The position numbers and the translations under genes were made by a program. 64,000 nucleotides of DNA, from assembly GCA_021827985.1 (NCBI GenBank), contig JAKATL010000010.1, positions 1-64,000 of the forward strand, in the 5' to 3' direction. The stretch comes from a bacterium (GTDB lineage: Bacteria > Chloroflexota > Dormibacteria > Aeolococcales > Bog-877). Under the pieces are notes generated by a model. The model searched no databases and was not told where the DNA came from. It saw only the letters and a list, made by a program, of their open reading frames with translations. Shown here in pieces: positions 18,754-27,873 of the stretch (the stretch's first letter is position 1; each line of letters starts with the position of its first letter).

Positions 18754-18806
18754 TCGACCCGCCAGCGACCCTTGGGCGCCCCAGCGGGTCCCCTCCGCCC
18801 CGGCGG

Positions 18807-19559
18807 CTACGGGCCGCCCCTCACGTATAGCGTCTGCCCGCTGATGTAGGAGGAGTCCGGCCCCACCAGGAAGGCGATGGTCCCGGCCACGTCGTCCGGA
18901 ACCCCGACCCGGGGGATGGGGGTTGCCGCCGCCACGGCCTCCTTGAAGCCCTCGAAGTCCACTCCCATCCGCTCGGCGGTCTGCATGGTCATGCGGGTCT
19001 CGATGAAGCCCGGGGCCACCACGTTGACGTTGATGTTGTACCGGCCTAGCTCGATGGCCAGAGTGCGCGCCAGCCCCTGGATACCCATCTTGGCCGCCGA
19101 GTAGTTGGCCTGGCCGCGGTTACCCAGGGCCGAGGTGGAGGAGATCAGGACCATCTTGCCCGAGCGCTGGGGAACCATCACCCGCTGCGCCGCCTGGCTG
19201 CAGAGGAAGCTGCCCTTCAGGTGGGTGTCGATGACCAGGTCCCAGTCCTCCTCGCTCATCTTGTGGACCAGGTTGTCACGCAGGATCCCGGCGCAGGTGA
19301 CCAGGGCGTCCAGCCGCCCCAGCTTGTCCACCGTCTCCTGGACCATCTGCTGGACGGGGCCCGGGAAGCGGACGTCGCAGGCCAGGGCGAGAGCCCTCCC
19401 GCCCTGGGCGGAGATCTTCTCCGCCACCTCCTGGGCCGGCTCCAGGTCCAGGTCTGATATCGCCACCGCCGCCCCCTCCCGGGCCAGCCGCAGCGCGGTA
19501 GCGGCGCCGATCCCGCGCCCCCCGCCGGTGACCAGCGCCACCATACCCTCGAGGTTCAT
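18807..19559 (-). CDS. FabG-like 3-oxoacyl/3-hydroxyacyl reductase (SDR)
   Basis: 250-residue classical SDR: TGGGRGIG cofactor motif (residues 11-18), CAG at the NAG position, catalytic Ser141, Tyr153 and Lys157 (YSAAK). Overlaps the MaoC gene by 4 bp (ATGA), placing it directly after the hydratase step, consistent with 3-hydroxyacyl-CoA dehydrogenase activity. A close paralogue with a nonsense codon sits at 57.9-58.7 kb. Confidence 0.93.
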   Translation of the reverse strand: MNLEGMVALVTGGGRGIGAATALRLAREGAAVAISDLDLEPAQEVAEKISAQGGRALALACDVRFPGPVQQMVQETVDKLGRLDALVTCAGILRDNLVHKMSEEDWDLVIDTHLKGSFLCSQAAQRVMVPQRSGKMVLISSTSALGNRGQANYSAAKMGIQGLARTLAIELGRYNINVNVVAPGFIETRMTMQTAERMGVDFEGFKEAVAAATPIPRVGVPDDVAGTIAFLVGPDSSYISGQTLYVRGGP

Positions 19560-20050
19560 GCGCTTCCTCCTCTGATCCCCTCTACGTAATAGCGCCCGAG
19601 GCTCTGGGCGACGCAGGCCGGTTTCTCCCGACCCTCAACCTCCACCGTGACCGAGATCTCCACCTCGGTGCCCCCCGGGATGGGATCAACCCTATCGACT
19701 CTCGCCCGGGCGCGCACCCTCCCCCCCACGGGGACGGGGGTCGGGAAGCGCACCCGGTTGAGCCCGTAGTTGACCTTCACCGCCATCCCCTCCACCTCCA
19801 CCATCTCGGAGAGGAAGGAGGGCAGAAGGCTGAGCGTCAGATGGCCGTGGGCGATCGTCCCGCCGAGGGGGCTGGCGGCCGCCCGCCGGCGATCCACATG
19901 GATCCACTGGTGGTCACCGGTGGCCTCCGCGAAGAGGTTGACCTGATCCTGAGTGATCTCCCTCCAGGTCGTGGGACCCAGCTCCCGGCCGGCCAGCCCC
20001 TGGACGCCAGCCACGCCCTTCACCCGCAGCACCATCAGCTGGGACCCCAA
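19556..20050 (-). CDS. MaoC-like (R)-specific enoyl-CoA hydratase
   Basis: About 155-164 residues of a single hot-dog fold with the hydratase-2 signature: ATGDHQWIHVD followed by GGTIAHGHLTLSL, which supplies the catalytic Asp and His. It hydrates enoyl-CoA and substitutes for a crotonase, which is absent from the operon. The 3' end of the PucR gene overlaps its first codons by 16 bp; an internal ATG five codons in is a possible alternative start. Confidence 0.9.
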   Translation of the reverse strand: MGSQLMVLRVKGVAGVQGLAGRELGPTTWREITQDQVNLFAEATGDHQWIHVDRRRAAASPLGGTIAHGHLTLSLLPSFLSEMVEVEGMAVKVNYGLNRVRFPTPVPVGGRVRARARVDRVDPIPGGTEVEISVTVEVEGREKPACVAQSLGRYYVEGIRGGSA

Positions 20051-21312
20051 CGCTCGTCCGCTGCCGGCCAGCGCTCCTCCAGCCCCAGGAGCCGGCTGGC
20101 GCGCAGGGCCAGTGAGAGTTCGGCCGCGTGGCCGGGTGCGGCGGGGTTGATCCCGGTGAGCTGCTCCATTCGCCGCAGCCGGTTGCGGACCGTGTTGCGA
20201 TGGCAGGGGAGGTAGGCGGCCGTGGCCGCCACGGAGCCCTCGTGCTCCAGGTAGGCCCGGGCGGTGCGCAGCAGGGAGCGCCTCTCACCTCCGGGAAGCC
20301 CGAGGACCGGAGCCAGCCACCGGCGCGCGAGCCGCTCGGAGATCTCCGGCGAGGCCGCCAGGATCACTAGCGGCAGATCCTCGTCCAGCTCCATGACCCG
20401 CGACGCCCCCTGGGGAATGGCCCGCAGCGCCAGCTCCGCCTGCCGATGGGCGCGGGGAGCGCCTTCCGGGCCGGAGAACTGGGGGCTCAGTCCGGCGCGC
20501 GCCCCTGGGGCGCGGCGCAGGTGGTCCGCTACCTGGCCGGAGCTGTGGGCCGCCACCAGGCCGACCAGGTGGCCCTGGAGGAGGGCCCACTCCGAGGCCA
20601 GACCAGCGGTTCTCATGAGGGCCGTGGCCTCGGGTGCCGAGATTGAGAGCGGATCGGCCGCCACCAGCACCAAAGGGCTCCCGGCCGGAAGCCCGAGGGA
20701 CTCCTGCGCCAGGTCGAGCTCGCCGGCGGGCACGGTCCCGATCAGGATCGAGTGCAGGAGGTCGTGGCGGCGCGCCTGGTCCCTGCCGCGGATCTCGGCC
20801 TCCGCTCTCCTGTAGGCGTCGGCTACCGCCGATGAATAGAGGTCGATGCCCTCCCAGACCACCACCGCTCCCTGCGCCAGCAGCTCCGGCCACCGCCCGC
20901 GAGACTCCTCCAAAAGTGCCTCCCAGATGATCCGACCTCCCAGGCGGTAGGCGTGGAGCAGGTTCTCCAGCGGGACTCCCTGGAGGGCCCGCCGCCTCCC
21001 GGTGGCGATGGCCGAGGAGCGGGTCGGCGAACCACCGCGCGGGAGCCGGGAGAGGTCGCGGAGCACCTCCTCCAGGTTCTCCCGGCAGGCCAGCAGCAGC
21101 TCGTCCCGGCTGACCCAGCCGCGCAGGCGGTAGCCGTCGTCGTCGGACCAGATAACTCGCGCCAGCAGCTCGGCCAGCTCCGCCGCCCGCGGCTCAAGGG
21201 CGCCGGCCAGTGACGCCACCGCCTCCTCGACCGCGGGGGACGGCAGCTGGTAGCGGGCCGGCGCGAGGCCACCAGTGGAGAGTGGTGGCGGTGCCTGGGC
21301 GGTGGGGGTCAC
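20035..21312 (-). CDS. PucR/CdaR-family transcriptional regulator
   Basis: 425 residues. The C-terminal ~60 residues form the PucR-type helix-turn-helix (EGSVAATAAYLPCHRNTVRNRLRRMEQLTG pattern), preceded by a central GGDEF-like/CdaR regulatory domain and an N-terminal helical region. It starts with GTG overlapping the stop of the acyl-CoA ligase gene (GTGA). Because it sits in the middle of the catabolic operon, it is the probable pathway regulator, sensing a substrate or acyl-CoA; the effector is not known. Confidence 0.85.
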   Translation of the reverse strand: MTPTAQAPPPLSTGGLAPARYQLPSPAVEEAVASLAGALEPRAAELAELLARVIWSDDDGYRLRGWVSRDELLLACRENLEEVLRDLSRLPRGGSPTRSSAIATGRRRALQGVPLENLLHAYRLGGRIIWEALLEESRGRWPELLAQGAVVVWEGIDLYSSAVADAYRRAEAEIRGRDQARRHDLLHSILIGTVPAGELDLAQESLGLPAGSPLVLVAADPLSISAPEATALMRTAGLASEWALLQGHLVGLVAAHSSGQVADHLRRAPGARAGLSPQFSGPEGAPRAHRQAELALRAIPQGASRVMELDEDLPLVILAASPEISERLARRWLAPVLGLPGGERRSLLRTARAYLEHEGSVAATAAYLPCHRNTVRNRLRRMEQLTGINPAAPGHAAELSLALRASRLLGLEERWPAADERWGPS

Positions 21313-22934
21313 CCCGGCCCCCCGGCGGGCGGCGGGGAGAAGCGCTGGCGGATCACCTTCTTGTCGAACTTCCCCACACTGGTCTTGGGGATGGCGTCAA
21401 CCAGCTCCAACCGGTCGGGGAGCTGCCACCTGGCCCAGCCGTGCCCCTCCAGGTGGGCGCGGACCCGTTCCAGGGTGATCTCGGACCCCTCCTTGGGGCT
21501 GACCACCGCCAGCGGGCGCTCCTGCCACTTGGGGTCGGGGACGCCGACGACCGCCGCCTCGGCCACGCCCTCCATCCCCATCAGGGTGCCCTCCATGTCG
21601 ACTGAGGAGATCCACTCGCCTCCGGTCTTGATGAGGTCCTTGGTGCGGTCCACGATCACGAAGTAACCCTCGGGAGAGATCACCGCCACGTCTCCGGTGC
21701 GCAGCCAGCCGTCCTTGGTGAACCGGTCCTCCCCCGCCCCCTTGAAGTAGCTGTCGGCCACCCACGGTCCCCGGATCAACAGCTCGCCCCTCGAGGTGCC
21801 GTCCCAGGGCAACTCCTGGCCCTGAGGGTCGACCACCTTCACGTCGATCCCGGGCAGCGGCAGCCCAGCCTTGGTGCGGACCTCGTCCATCAGCTGCTCC
21901 GGGCTCCAGTCCCGCATCGTGTTCTTGGGGGTCGCCAGGCTGCCCACTGGTGAGGTCTCGGTCATCCCCCACCCCTGGATCATGGTGACCCCGAACTCCC
22001 GCTGGAAACGCTCAAGCATGGAACGCGGCGGCTGGCTGCCGCCGACCGTGAGGTGGCGGATAGTGGGCAGCCCCACCCCCCGCCGGGTGAGCTCGTCGGC
22101 GACCGCCATCCACACCGTGGGCACCCCCGCGGCGACCGTCACCTCCTCGTCGAGCATGAGGTCGATCAGGGTTGGGGCGTCGAAGTTGGGGCCATTGAAC
22201 ACCTGCTTGGCGCCCACCAGAGTGGCCCCGAAGGGGATGCCCCAGGCGTTGACGTGGAACATTGGCACCACCGCCAGGACGCTGTCGGCGGGGCCAATCC
22301 CGATGGCTCCCCCGGATGTGTTGGCCAGGGCGTGGAGGAAGTTGGAGCGGTGGGTGTAGACCACGCCCTTGGGCTTCCCCTCGGTCCCCGAGGTGTAGCA
22401 GATCCCCATCGGGTTGTATTCGGGGATCTCCTTCCGGGGGTAGGAGATGGGCTGGTCCGCGAGGAGGTCCTCGTAGGAGATCCGACCCTCGATGGAGCTC
22501 TCGCCGATGCTGGTGTCCAGGACCACCACCTGAGGCTTCCGGTCGAGGGAGGGCCAGAGGCGGTCGAGCAGGGGCAGCAGGCTGGATTCCACCAGGATCA
22601 CCTGGTCCTCGGCGTCGTTGATGATGAACTCGAGGTCCCCCGGAGGGAGGCGGGGGTTGAGGGTGTGGTAGACCCGGCCAGAGCAGGGGATGCCGAAGTA
22701 GGCCTCCAGGTGGCGGTAGCCGTTCCAGGCCAGGGTGGCGACCAGGGCACCCTCCTCCAGATGCAGCCGGTCCAGGCCGTGCATCAGCTGCTGCGCCCGC
22801 TGGGCGAACTCGCGGTAGGTGTAGCGGTGGCGACGGCCCGGCGCCACCTGGGTCACGATCGGAGTGTCGCCGAAGTACCGTTCGGCGTGGCTGAAGAGCA
22901 TCCAGCTGTTCAGGGGGACGTCCATCATCGCCAT
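21309..22934 (-). CDS. fatty acyl-CoA ligase (AMP-binding)
   Basis: 541 residues of the ANL superfamily. Visible motifs: P-loop YTSGTEGKPKGVVYTH, the GWGMTETSP A5 motif, WLRTGDVAVISPEGYFVIVDRTKDL split by the hinge, and the catalytic Lys of KTSVGKFDKK near the C-terminus. It adenylates a medium/long-chain or aromatic acid and forms the CoA thioester, the entry step of the operon. The ATG at 22934, with GGGAGGA 8 bp upstream, is chosen; the 49 residues of open frame before it are the out-of-frame 3' end of the acyl-CoA dehydrogenase gene. Confidence 0.94.
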   Translation of the reverse strand: MAMMDVPLNSWMLFSHAERYFGDTPIVTQVAPGRRHRYTYREFAQRAQQLMHGLDRLHLEEGALVATLAWNGYRHLEAYFGIPCSGRVYHTLNPRLPPGDLEFIINDAEDQVILVESSLLPLLDRLWPSLDRKPQVVVLDTSIGESSIEGRISYEDLLADQPISYPRKEIPEYNPMGICYTSGTEGKPKGVVYTHRSNFLHALANTSGGAIGIGPADSVLAVVPMFHVNAWGIPFGATLVGAKQVFNGPNFDAPTLIDLMLDEEVTVAAGVPTVWMAVADELTRRGVGLPTIRHLTVGGSQPPRSMLERFQREFGVTMIQGWGMTETSPVGSLATPKNTMRDWSPEQLMDEVRTKAGLPLPGIDVKVVDPQGQELPWDGTSRGELLIRGPWVADSYFKGAGEDRFTKDGWLRTGDVAVISPEGYFVIVDRTKDLIKTGGEWISSVDMEGTLMGMEGVAEAAVVGVPDPKWQERPLAVVSPKEGSEITLERVRAHLEGHGWARWQLPDRLELVDAIPKTSVGKFDKKVIRQRFSPPPAGGPG

Positions 22935-22938
22935 CTCG

Positions 22939-23931
22939 CTATCCTCCCGTGGGTTCTCCCAGGAGCTCGGCGGCCACCTCGGCCCGGCACTCCGCCGGGG
23001 ACCAGGCGAACCGTTCCAGCCAGAGCGCCCGCTTGTAGTACCGGTGCAGCGGGGCGTCCCAGGTGAACCCCATGCCGCCATGCACCTGGATCACCCGCTC
23101 GCAGGCGGCGACGGCGGTCTCGCAGGCGAGGGCCCGAGCCGAGGCGGCTGCCACATCCGCCTCCGGGGCGTCCTCGGCAATGCACCATGCGGCCCAGTAC
23201 GCAGCGGACCGTGCCAGCTCCAGCTCCTGATAGGTGTCGGCCAGCTTGTGGGCCACCGCCTGGTAGGCGCCGATCGGCCGTCCGAACTGCTCCCGGGTGC
23301 GGGCGTGGGCGACGCCCAGCTCCAGTACCGCTGCCCCCAGGCCCACCGCCTCCAGCGCCAGTCCGGCCCGGGCGCGCCGACGCATCAGCCGCTGGGCCCG
23401 CGCCGCGGCCGGCCCCTCCAGGAGTAGGGTCTCCGGCCCCTGGGCCAGATGGCCGGTCCGTCGAGAGGGGTCCACGGTGGGGCCGAGGGCTCCGGCCGCT
23501 GGGATCGCCACCAGCCTCTCGTCCCTCTCCGCGACCACCAAGTCGACCTGGGACAGATTGGGCACCGGCCACCCCGGGCGCAGCTCCACCGACCATCGCC
23601 TGCGACCGGCGGCCATCTCCGCCAGCTGCTCCTCCGGGAGGGCGGGAAGGGCCAGCCCCACCGTGGCCAGGTAGGGTCCGGGGTAGAGCGCCCGCCCAAA
23701 CTCCTCCAGAAGGAGTGCCTCCTCGAGGAAGCTGAGGCCTGCTCCACCGAGGCGCTCAGGGACGGACGCCCCCAGCCACCCGAGGCCAGCGATCTCCGCC
23801 CAGCCGCCCGCATCCCACCCCTCGTCCGTCTCGGCGAGCTCCGCCACCCGACTCAGCGGGGATCTGGAGGCCAAGAAGGAGCGTGCCTGGGAGCGCAGCT
23901 CCTCCTGGGCCTCGTCCAGGGTGAAGTCCAT
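22939..23931 (-). CDS. acyl-CoA dehydrogenase (short, second subunit)
   Basis: 330 residues with the acyl-CoA dehydrogenase N-terminal helical domain and C-terminal helical domain (TREQFGRPIGAYQAVAHKLAD, QVHGGMGFTWDAPLHRYYKRA), but a poorly conserved middle beta domain. It is coupled by one base to the upstream, better conserved dehydrogenase. Paired genes of this type encode alpha2beta2 heterotetramers in actinobacterial sterol and fatty acid degradation, so this is probably the non-catalytic or half-site partner. The assembly is inferred. Confidence 0.9.
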   Translation of the reverse strand: MDFTLDEAQEELRSQARSFLASRSPLSRVAELAETDEGWDAGGWAEIAGLGWLGASVPERLGGAGLSFLEEALLLEEFGRALYPGPYLATVGLALPALPEEQLAEMAAGRRRWSVELRPGWPVPNLSQVDLVVAERDERLVAIPAAGALGPTVDPSRRTGHLAQGPETLLLEGPAAARAQRLMRRRARAGLALEAVGLGAAVLELGVAHARTREQFGRPIGAYQAVAHKLADTYQELELARSAAYWAAWCIAEDAPEADVAAASARALACETAVAACERVIQVHGGMGFTWDAPLHRYYKRALWLERFAWSPAECRAEVAAELLGEPTGG

Positions 23932-25088
23932 CAGCGCGACCTCGGCATGCCCAGTACCCGCTCGGCCACGATGCTGCGCAGCACCTCGGACGTGCCCGCC
24001 TCGATGGTGTTGCCCCGGCTGCGCAGCTGCTGGTACAGCCAGGAGCCGTCATCCAGGACGGCCTCCTCGCCGAGCAGCTCACGCGCCAGCTTGGTGACCC
24101 GCTGGTTGGTCTCCGAGAAGGTGAGCTTCACGATCGAGCCCTCGGGCCCCGGGATCCCGGTACGCGCGTGCTGCCCGAGCGATCGCTGGGCGGTGAGCTG
24201 GAGCGCCCTGGTCATGATCCACTCCCGGGCCACCAGGTCCCGCAGCCGGGCGTCCTGTCCGGCCCGCTCGCGGGCCAGCTCCACCAGCTTGCGCACCGTG
24301 GTGTCCAGGGAGCCGGTGAGGGCGAACCCCAGGGTGCCCCTCTCGTGAAGCAGGGTGGTCATCGCCACCTGCCATCCCTCACCGACCTCGCCGACCACGT
24401 TCTCCTCCGGGACCATGACGTCGGTGAAGAAGATCTCGTTGAAGTCAGAGTCACCGGTGAGCTGGCGGATCGGACGCACCTCCACTCCAGGAGAGTGCAT
24501 ATCCACCAGGAGGAAGGTCATTCCCTGATGTGGGGGCCGGGACGGGTCGCTGCGAGTGAGGAGGATGCACCAGTCGGCGATGTGGGCGTAGGAGGACCAC
24601 ACCTTCTGCCCGTTTACCAGGAACCCACCCGGACGGGCCTCGGCCCTGGTCCGCAGCGAGGCCAGGTCGGAGCCGGCCCCGGGCTCTGAGAACCCCTGGC
24701 ACCAGATCTCACTCGCGTCCAGGATTCGCGAAAGGTGGCGCTGGCGCTGGTCCTCGGTCCCGTGGGCCATGATGGTCGGCCCGGCCATGCCCAGCCCGAT
24801 GACCCCCAGGTGCTGGGGTGCCTCGGCCGCGGCCAGCTCCTCCAGCCAGATCGCCTCCATCGCCAAGGGCAACCCCTGCCCGCCGTATTCCCGGGGCCAG
24901 GTCAGGCCGGCGTACCCAGCCTCGGACATGGCCTGGCTCCACTCCCGAGCCAGCTCCAGCTGCTCGATCCTGGGGTAGAACCCTCTTAGGCCGGGGGGCA
25001 GGTGCACCGCGATCCACTGGCGGGCGCGCCGCCGGAAGTCCGCCTCCTCCGCCGTGTCCCTGAGATCCAACTGTGCAGAACTCCACAT
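23931..25088 (-). CDS. acyl-CoA dehydrogenase (catalytic-type subunit)
   Basis: 385 residues with all three acyl-CoA dehydrogenase domains: WPREYGGQGLPLAMEAIWLEEL, the FAD-binding CQGFSEPGAGSDLASLRTRA and WSSYAHIADW segments, and a C-terminal RSRGNTIEAGTSEVLRSIVAERVLG stretch carrying the candidate base. The ATG at 25088 matches the family N-terminus; the longer open frame continuing to 25850 only reads antisense through the LLM gene. First gene of the beta-oxidation-like operon, divergent from the LLM oxidoreductase. Confidence 0.94.
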   Translation of the reverse strand: MWSSAQLDLRDTAEEADFRRRARQWIAVHLPPGLRGFYPRIEQLELAREWSQAMSEAGYAGLTWPREYGGQGLPLAMEAIWLEELAAAEAPQHLGVIGLGMAGPTIMAHGTEDQRQRHLSRILDASEIWCQGFSEPGAGSDLASLRTRAEARPGGFLVNGQKVWSSYAHIADWCILLTRSDPSRPPHQGMTFLLVDMHSPGVEVRPIRQLTGDSDFNEIFFTDVMVPEENVVGEVGEGWQVAMTTLLHERGTLGFALTGSLDTTVRKLVELARERAGQDARLRDLVAREWIMTRALQLTAQRSLGQHARTGIPGPEGSIVKLTFSETNQRVTKLARELLGEEAVLDDGSWLYQQLRSRGNTIEAGTSEVLRSIVAERVLGMPRSR

Positions 25089-25190
25089 CAGCCCGCCAGA
25101 CCTGTCTGTGGACCTGGGCGGATCTGCGCAGTATGGCGCGCCAGGCCGGGGGGGACAATGTCGCCGCCCACACTCTTCAGGTGACCGGAT

Positions 25191-25204
25191 TGTGCAGATG
25201 CACA
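25191..25204. promoter_or_regulatory. palindromic operator candidate TGTGCA-N2-TGCACA
   Basis: A perfect 6-bp inverted repeat with a 2-bp centre in the divergent region between the acyl-CoA dehydrogenase operon and the LLM gene. Additional half-sites lie at 25072-25077 (TGTGCA) and 25219-25224 (TGCACA). Placement between divergent catabolic promoters and the repeated half-site suggest a regulator binding region; the PucR protein of this operon is one candidate. Confidence 0.45.
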
Positions 25205-25253
25205 GAGGTTGGGGGACATGCACAGGTCGACTCCAACATCCCAGCTGGTTCGC

Positions 25254-25259
25254 TACCCT
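25254..25259 (+). promoter_or_regulatory. leaderless -10 element (TACCCT)
   Basis: TACCCT is followed by 6 nt (CGAGGG) and the ATG of the LLM oxidoreductase, the same geometry seen at several other genes here. This supports 25266 as the start codon. Confidence 0.55.
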
Positions 25260-25265
25260 CGAGGG

Positions 25266-26297
25266 ATGTCTAGTTCTCGCCCCCGTCTCGGTCTGGCGCT
25301 CGGCTACTGGGGCCCGGGGCCCCCCGAGGGAGTGGGGGAGATGGTGGCCGAGGCGGACCGGTTGGGGTTCCACTCCCTCTGGACCTCGGAGGCATACGGG
25401 TCGGATGCCGTCGCACCTCTGGCCTGGTGGGGGTCCCGGACCACGCAGATGCGTCTCGGCACCGCGGTGATGCAGCTGCACGCTCGCACCCCGGCCGCCA
25501 CCGCCATGACCGCCGTGACCCTGGACCACCTGAGCGAGGGAAGGTTCATTCTGGGCCTCGGGGTGTCGGGCCCCCAGGTGGTCGAGGGCTGGCACGGGGT
25601 GCCCTTTGGCCGCCCCCTGGAGACCACCAGGGAGTACGTGGAAATCGTCCGGCAGGCCATCCGCCGCCAGGGACCGCTGGAGTACCGGGGGCGCCGATAC
25701 CAACTTCCGCTTCCCGGCACCGGAGGGAAGCCACTGCGGCTCACCGTCCATCCGCGACGGGAGCAGATCCCCATCTGGCTGGGGGCCGAGGGTCCTCGCA
25801 ACATCGCGCTGGCCGCCGAGATTGGCGACGGCTGGCTGGCTGGATTTCACTCCCCGTCCGGGAGCAGTTGGCAGGTCCGGGCCCTGGAGGAGGGGTTCGC
25901 GCGCCGGGCCGGAGGCCGGCCGCCAGACTTCGAAGTCGCAGCCCTTCTACCCATCGTTCCTGCACCGGACGTTGAGTCGGCGGCGGACCAGGTCCGCCCC
26001 GTTCTGGCTCTCTACCTGGGAGGCATGGGGAGCCGGGAGCAGAATTTCCATTTCAACCTCTTCGCCCGCATGGGGTTCGAGGGAGAGGCGACCCGGGTGC
26101 GCGATCTGTATCTGGAGGGTCGCCGGGCGGAGGCCGTGGCCGCGGTCCCCACCCGGCTGGTGGAGGCGGTGGCGCTGGTTGGCCCGACCGCCAAGATCAG
26201 CGAGGAGGCGTCCGCCTGGCGGCAGGGGCTGCCCTCCCTGCTGATGGTGAGTGGCCCCCCGCCGCTGCTCCGGCTGGCGGCGGAGCTCTTCAGGTGA
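25266..26297 (+). CDS. LLM-class flavin/F420-dependent oxidoreductase
   Basis: 343 residues of the luciferase-like monooxygenase TIM barrel: N-terminal LGLALGYWGPGPPEGVGEMVAEAD strand-helix unit, the SEAYGSDAVAPLAWW segment, LGTAVMQLHARTPAATAM, and LSEGRFILGLGVSGPQVVEGWHG. Members use F420 or FMN; F420 is plausible because the window encodes cofD, cofC and cofE. Divergent from the fatty-acid operon, so it may act on a related lipid substrate, but this is inference. Confidence 0.9.
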   Translation: MSSSRPRLGLALGYWGPGPPEGVGEMVAEADRLGFHSLWTSEAYGSDAVAPLAWWGSRTTQMRLGTAVMQLHARTPAATAMTAVTLDHLSEGRFILGLGVSGPQVVEGWHGVPFGRPLETTREYVEIVRQAIRRQGPLEYRGRRYQLPLPGTGGKPLRLTVHPRREQIPIWLGAEGPRNIALAAEIGDGWLAGFHSPSGSSWQVRALEEGFARRAGGRPPDFEVAALLPIVPAPDVESAADQVRPVLALYLGGMGSREQNFHFNLFARMGFEGEATRVRDLYLEGRRAEAVAAVPTRLVEAVALVGPTAKISEEASAWRQGLPSLLMVSGPPPLLRLAAELFR

Positions 26298-26463
26298 CGG
26301 GTCGGCAGGCGGCTGCAGGGGGAGGCAGGGAAATCTCGGGCACGCGGGTCCCCCTCGCGGCGCTCCCCGCGGTCACCGGCCTGTAGAGGGCGCCCACGGC
26401 TTCGGCCGGCGGCGCCGGACGACCAGGCGCCCGTCTGGGCACGCCATTCCCTAACGCTCGGCC

Positions 26464-26484
26464 CCAGGGCGTCAGCCGCCCTGG
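26464..26484. terminator. bidirectional terminator-like hairpin
   Basis: An 8-bp perfect GC-rich stem (CCAGGGCG / CGCCCTGG) with a 5-nt loop lies between the convergent LLM and helicase genes. No T-run follows, so intrinsic termination would be weak; its location between convergent ends is the main support. Confidence 0.4.
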
Positions 26485-26577
26485 CCAGAAGCTGTGATCA
26501 GCGGCGCCGCCCGTCCAAGGAGAGGCCCTCGGGCAGCGTCCGGCCCACCAAGGGCGGGGACAGGTGGGGCGGGACGG

Positions 26578-27873
26578 TCAGCGCGAGCCCCCGTTCCCCC
26601 TCGGGCCGGGCCGGCTCTGAGCCCGGTAGGACCCCGACCCGAAGGGACGCCGCCCGCGGGGTCGCGCTCCCCCGCGCCTTCCTCCGGGGGACAGCGCAGC
26701 CGACGGAGACGGGCCGGCCCCGCGAGGGGGATCAGCCAGATAGCGCAGGGCTCCGGTGGCGATGAGCTGGGCGGGGTCTACGAACCTCAGAGCGGGGGCC
26801 CCCTCGCGGCGGAGCTTGCGCCACTTCTCCGAGTCATCCTCTGAGAGGAATGTGAGGGCTCGGCCGTGGGCCCCGTTCCGGGCGGTTCGACCCACCCGGT
26901 GGGTGAGCCACTGAGCGGTGTCGGGCAGCTCGAAGTTGACGACAAGGCTGACGTCCTTGACGTCGAGGCCTCGGGCGGCGACGTTGGTCGCCACCAGCAC
27001 CTTGGCCTCGCGGCGGTGGAAGGACGCGAGCGCCCGATCGCGGGCGGCCTGCGAGAGGTTGCCCTGCAGCTCGGCGGTGGGGTGTCCCAGCAGGCTCAGG
27101 TCGCGGGCCAGCTTCTTGGTCCCGTGCTTGGTGCGGTGGAAGACGATGGTGGAGGACGAATGGGCCAGCAGCTGGCTGAGGTACGCCACCTTCCCGGCCC
27201 GCGGCAGGGACACCAGGCCGTGCTCCAGCGCCACCTCCTCTGGCGGCTCGACAGCCACCCTTCCCGGGCTCTTCAGATGGCGAGCCGCCATCTTGGTGAC
27301 CCAGTCGGGCATGGTGGCGGAGGCGAGGACCGTCTGCCGGGCCTTCGTGGTGGTTCGCTGGTTGGTCCGCTCGACCAGCTTTTCGACATCCTTGGCGAAC
27401 CCGGCATCCAGCATCTCGTCCGCCTCGTCCAGGACCAGGTACTGCACCGCGCCCAGCCGCGCGGCGCCTCGCTCCGCCAGGTCCACCAGCCGGCCCGGGC
27501 AGCCAATCACCACATCGGCTGTCCGCAGCTGGTTGATCTGGCCCTGATAGCCGACTCCCCCGAAGACCAGGGCCTGCCGCAGCCGCGGGTCGAGGCGGCT
27601 CAGGACACCTCCGATCTGGGTCGCCAGCTCCCGCGTGGGGGTCACGATGAGGGCCCGGGGAGGGCTCTGCTGATGACCGTCGAGGTGCTCCGACATGGGG
27701 ATCAGGAAGGCCAGGGTCTTCCCCGACCCCGTAGGCGACTGGATGACGCAGTCCCTACCGTCAATGAGGAGGGGTAGCGCCTCCGTCTGCACCGGGGTCG
27801 GGGTGTCCAGGCCCTGGCGCCGCAGGTTCTCCAGAGTGCGCGCGCGCACTCCCAGCTGTTCGAATCGATTCAT
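26578..27873 (-). CDS. DEAD-box ATP-dependent RNA helicase
   Basis: 431 residues with the ordered DEAD-box motifs: TPVQTEALP (Q motif), SPTGSGKT (I), PTRELA (Ia), GCPGRLVDL (Ib), DEAD (II), SAT (III), then TIVFHRTK (IV), [14 protein letters not shown] (V) and [10 protein letters not shown] (VI). A glycine/arginine-rich basic tail of about 50 residues follows, as in RNA helicases that act on rRNA or cold-stabilised mRNA. The ATG at 27873 is used; the upstream in-frame extension has no family similarity. Confidence 0.95.
   Translation of the reverse strand: MNRFEQLGVRARTLENLRRQGLDTPTPVQTEALPLLIDGRDCVIQSPTGSGKTLAFLIPMSEHLDGHQQSPPRALIVTPTRELATQIGGVLSRLDPRLRQALVFGGVGYQGQINQLRTADVVIGCPGRLVDLAERGAARLGAVQYLVLDEADEMLDAGFAKDVEKLVERTNQRTTTKARQTVLASATMPDWVTKMAARHLKSPGRVAVEPPEEVALEHGLVSLPRAGKVAYLSQLLAHSSSTIVFHRTKHGTKKLARDLSLLGHPTAELQGNLSQAARDRALASFHRREAKVLVATNVAARGLDVKDVSLVVNFELPDTAQWLTHRVGRTARNGAHGRALTFLSEDDSEKWRKLRREGAPALRFVDPAQLIATGALRYLADPPRGAGPSPSAALSPGGRRGGARPRGRRPFGSGSYRAQSRPGPRGNGGSR

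Noticed and set aside
23931-25850. 639-residue reading of the acyl-CoA dehydrogenase frame
   Set aside because: The extra 254 N-terminal residues are antisense to the LLM oxidoreductase and the intergenic region; the family N-terminus begins at ATG 25088.
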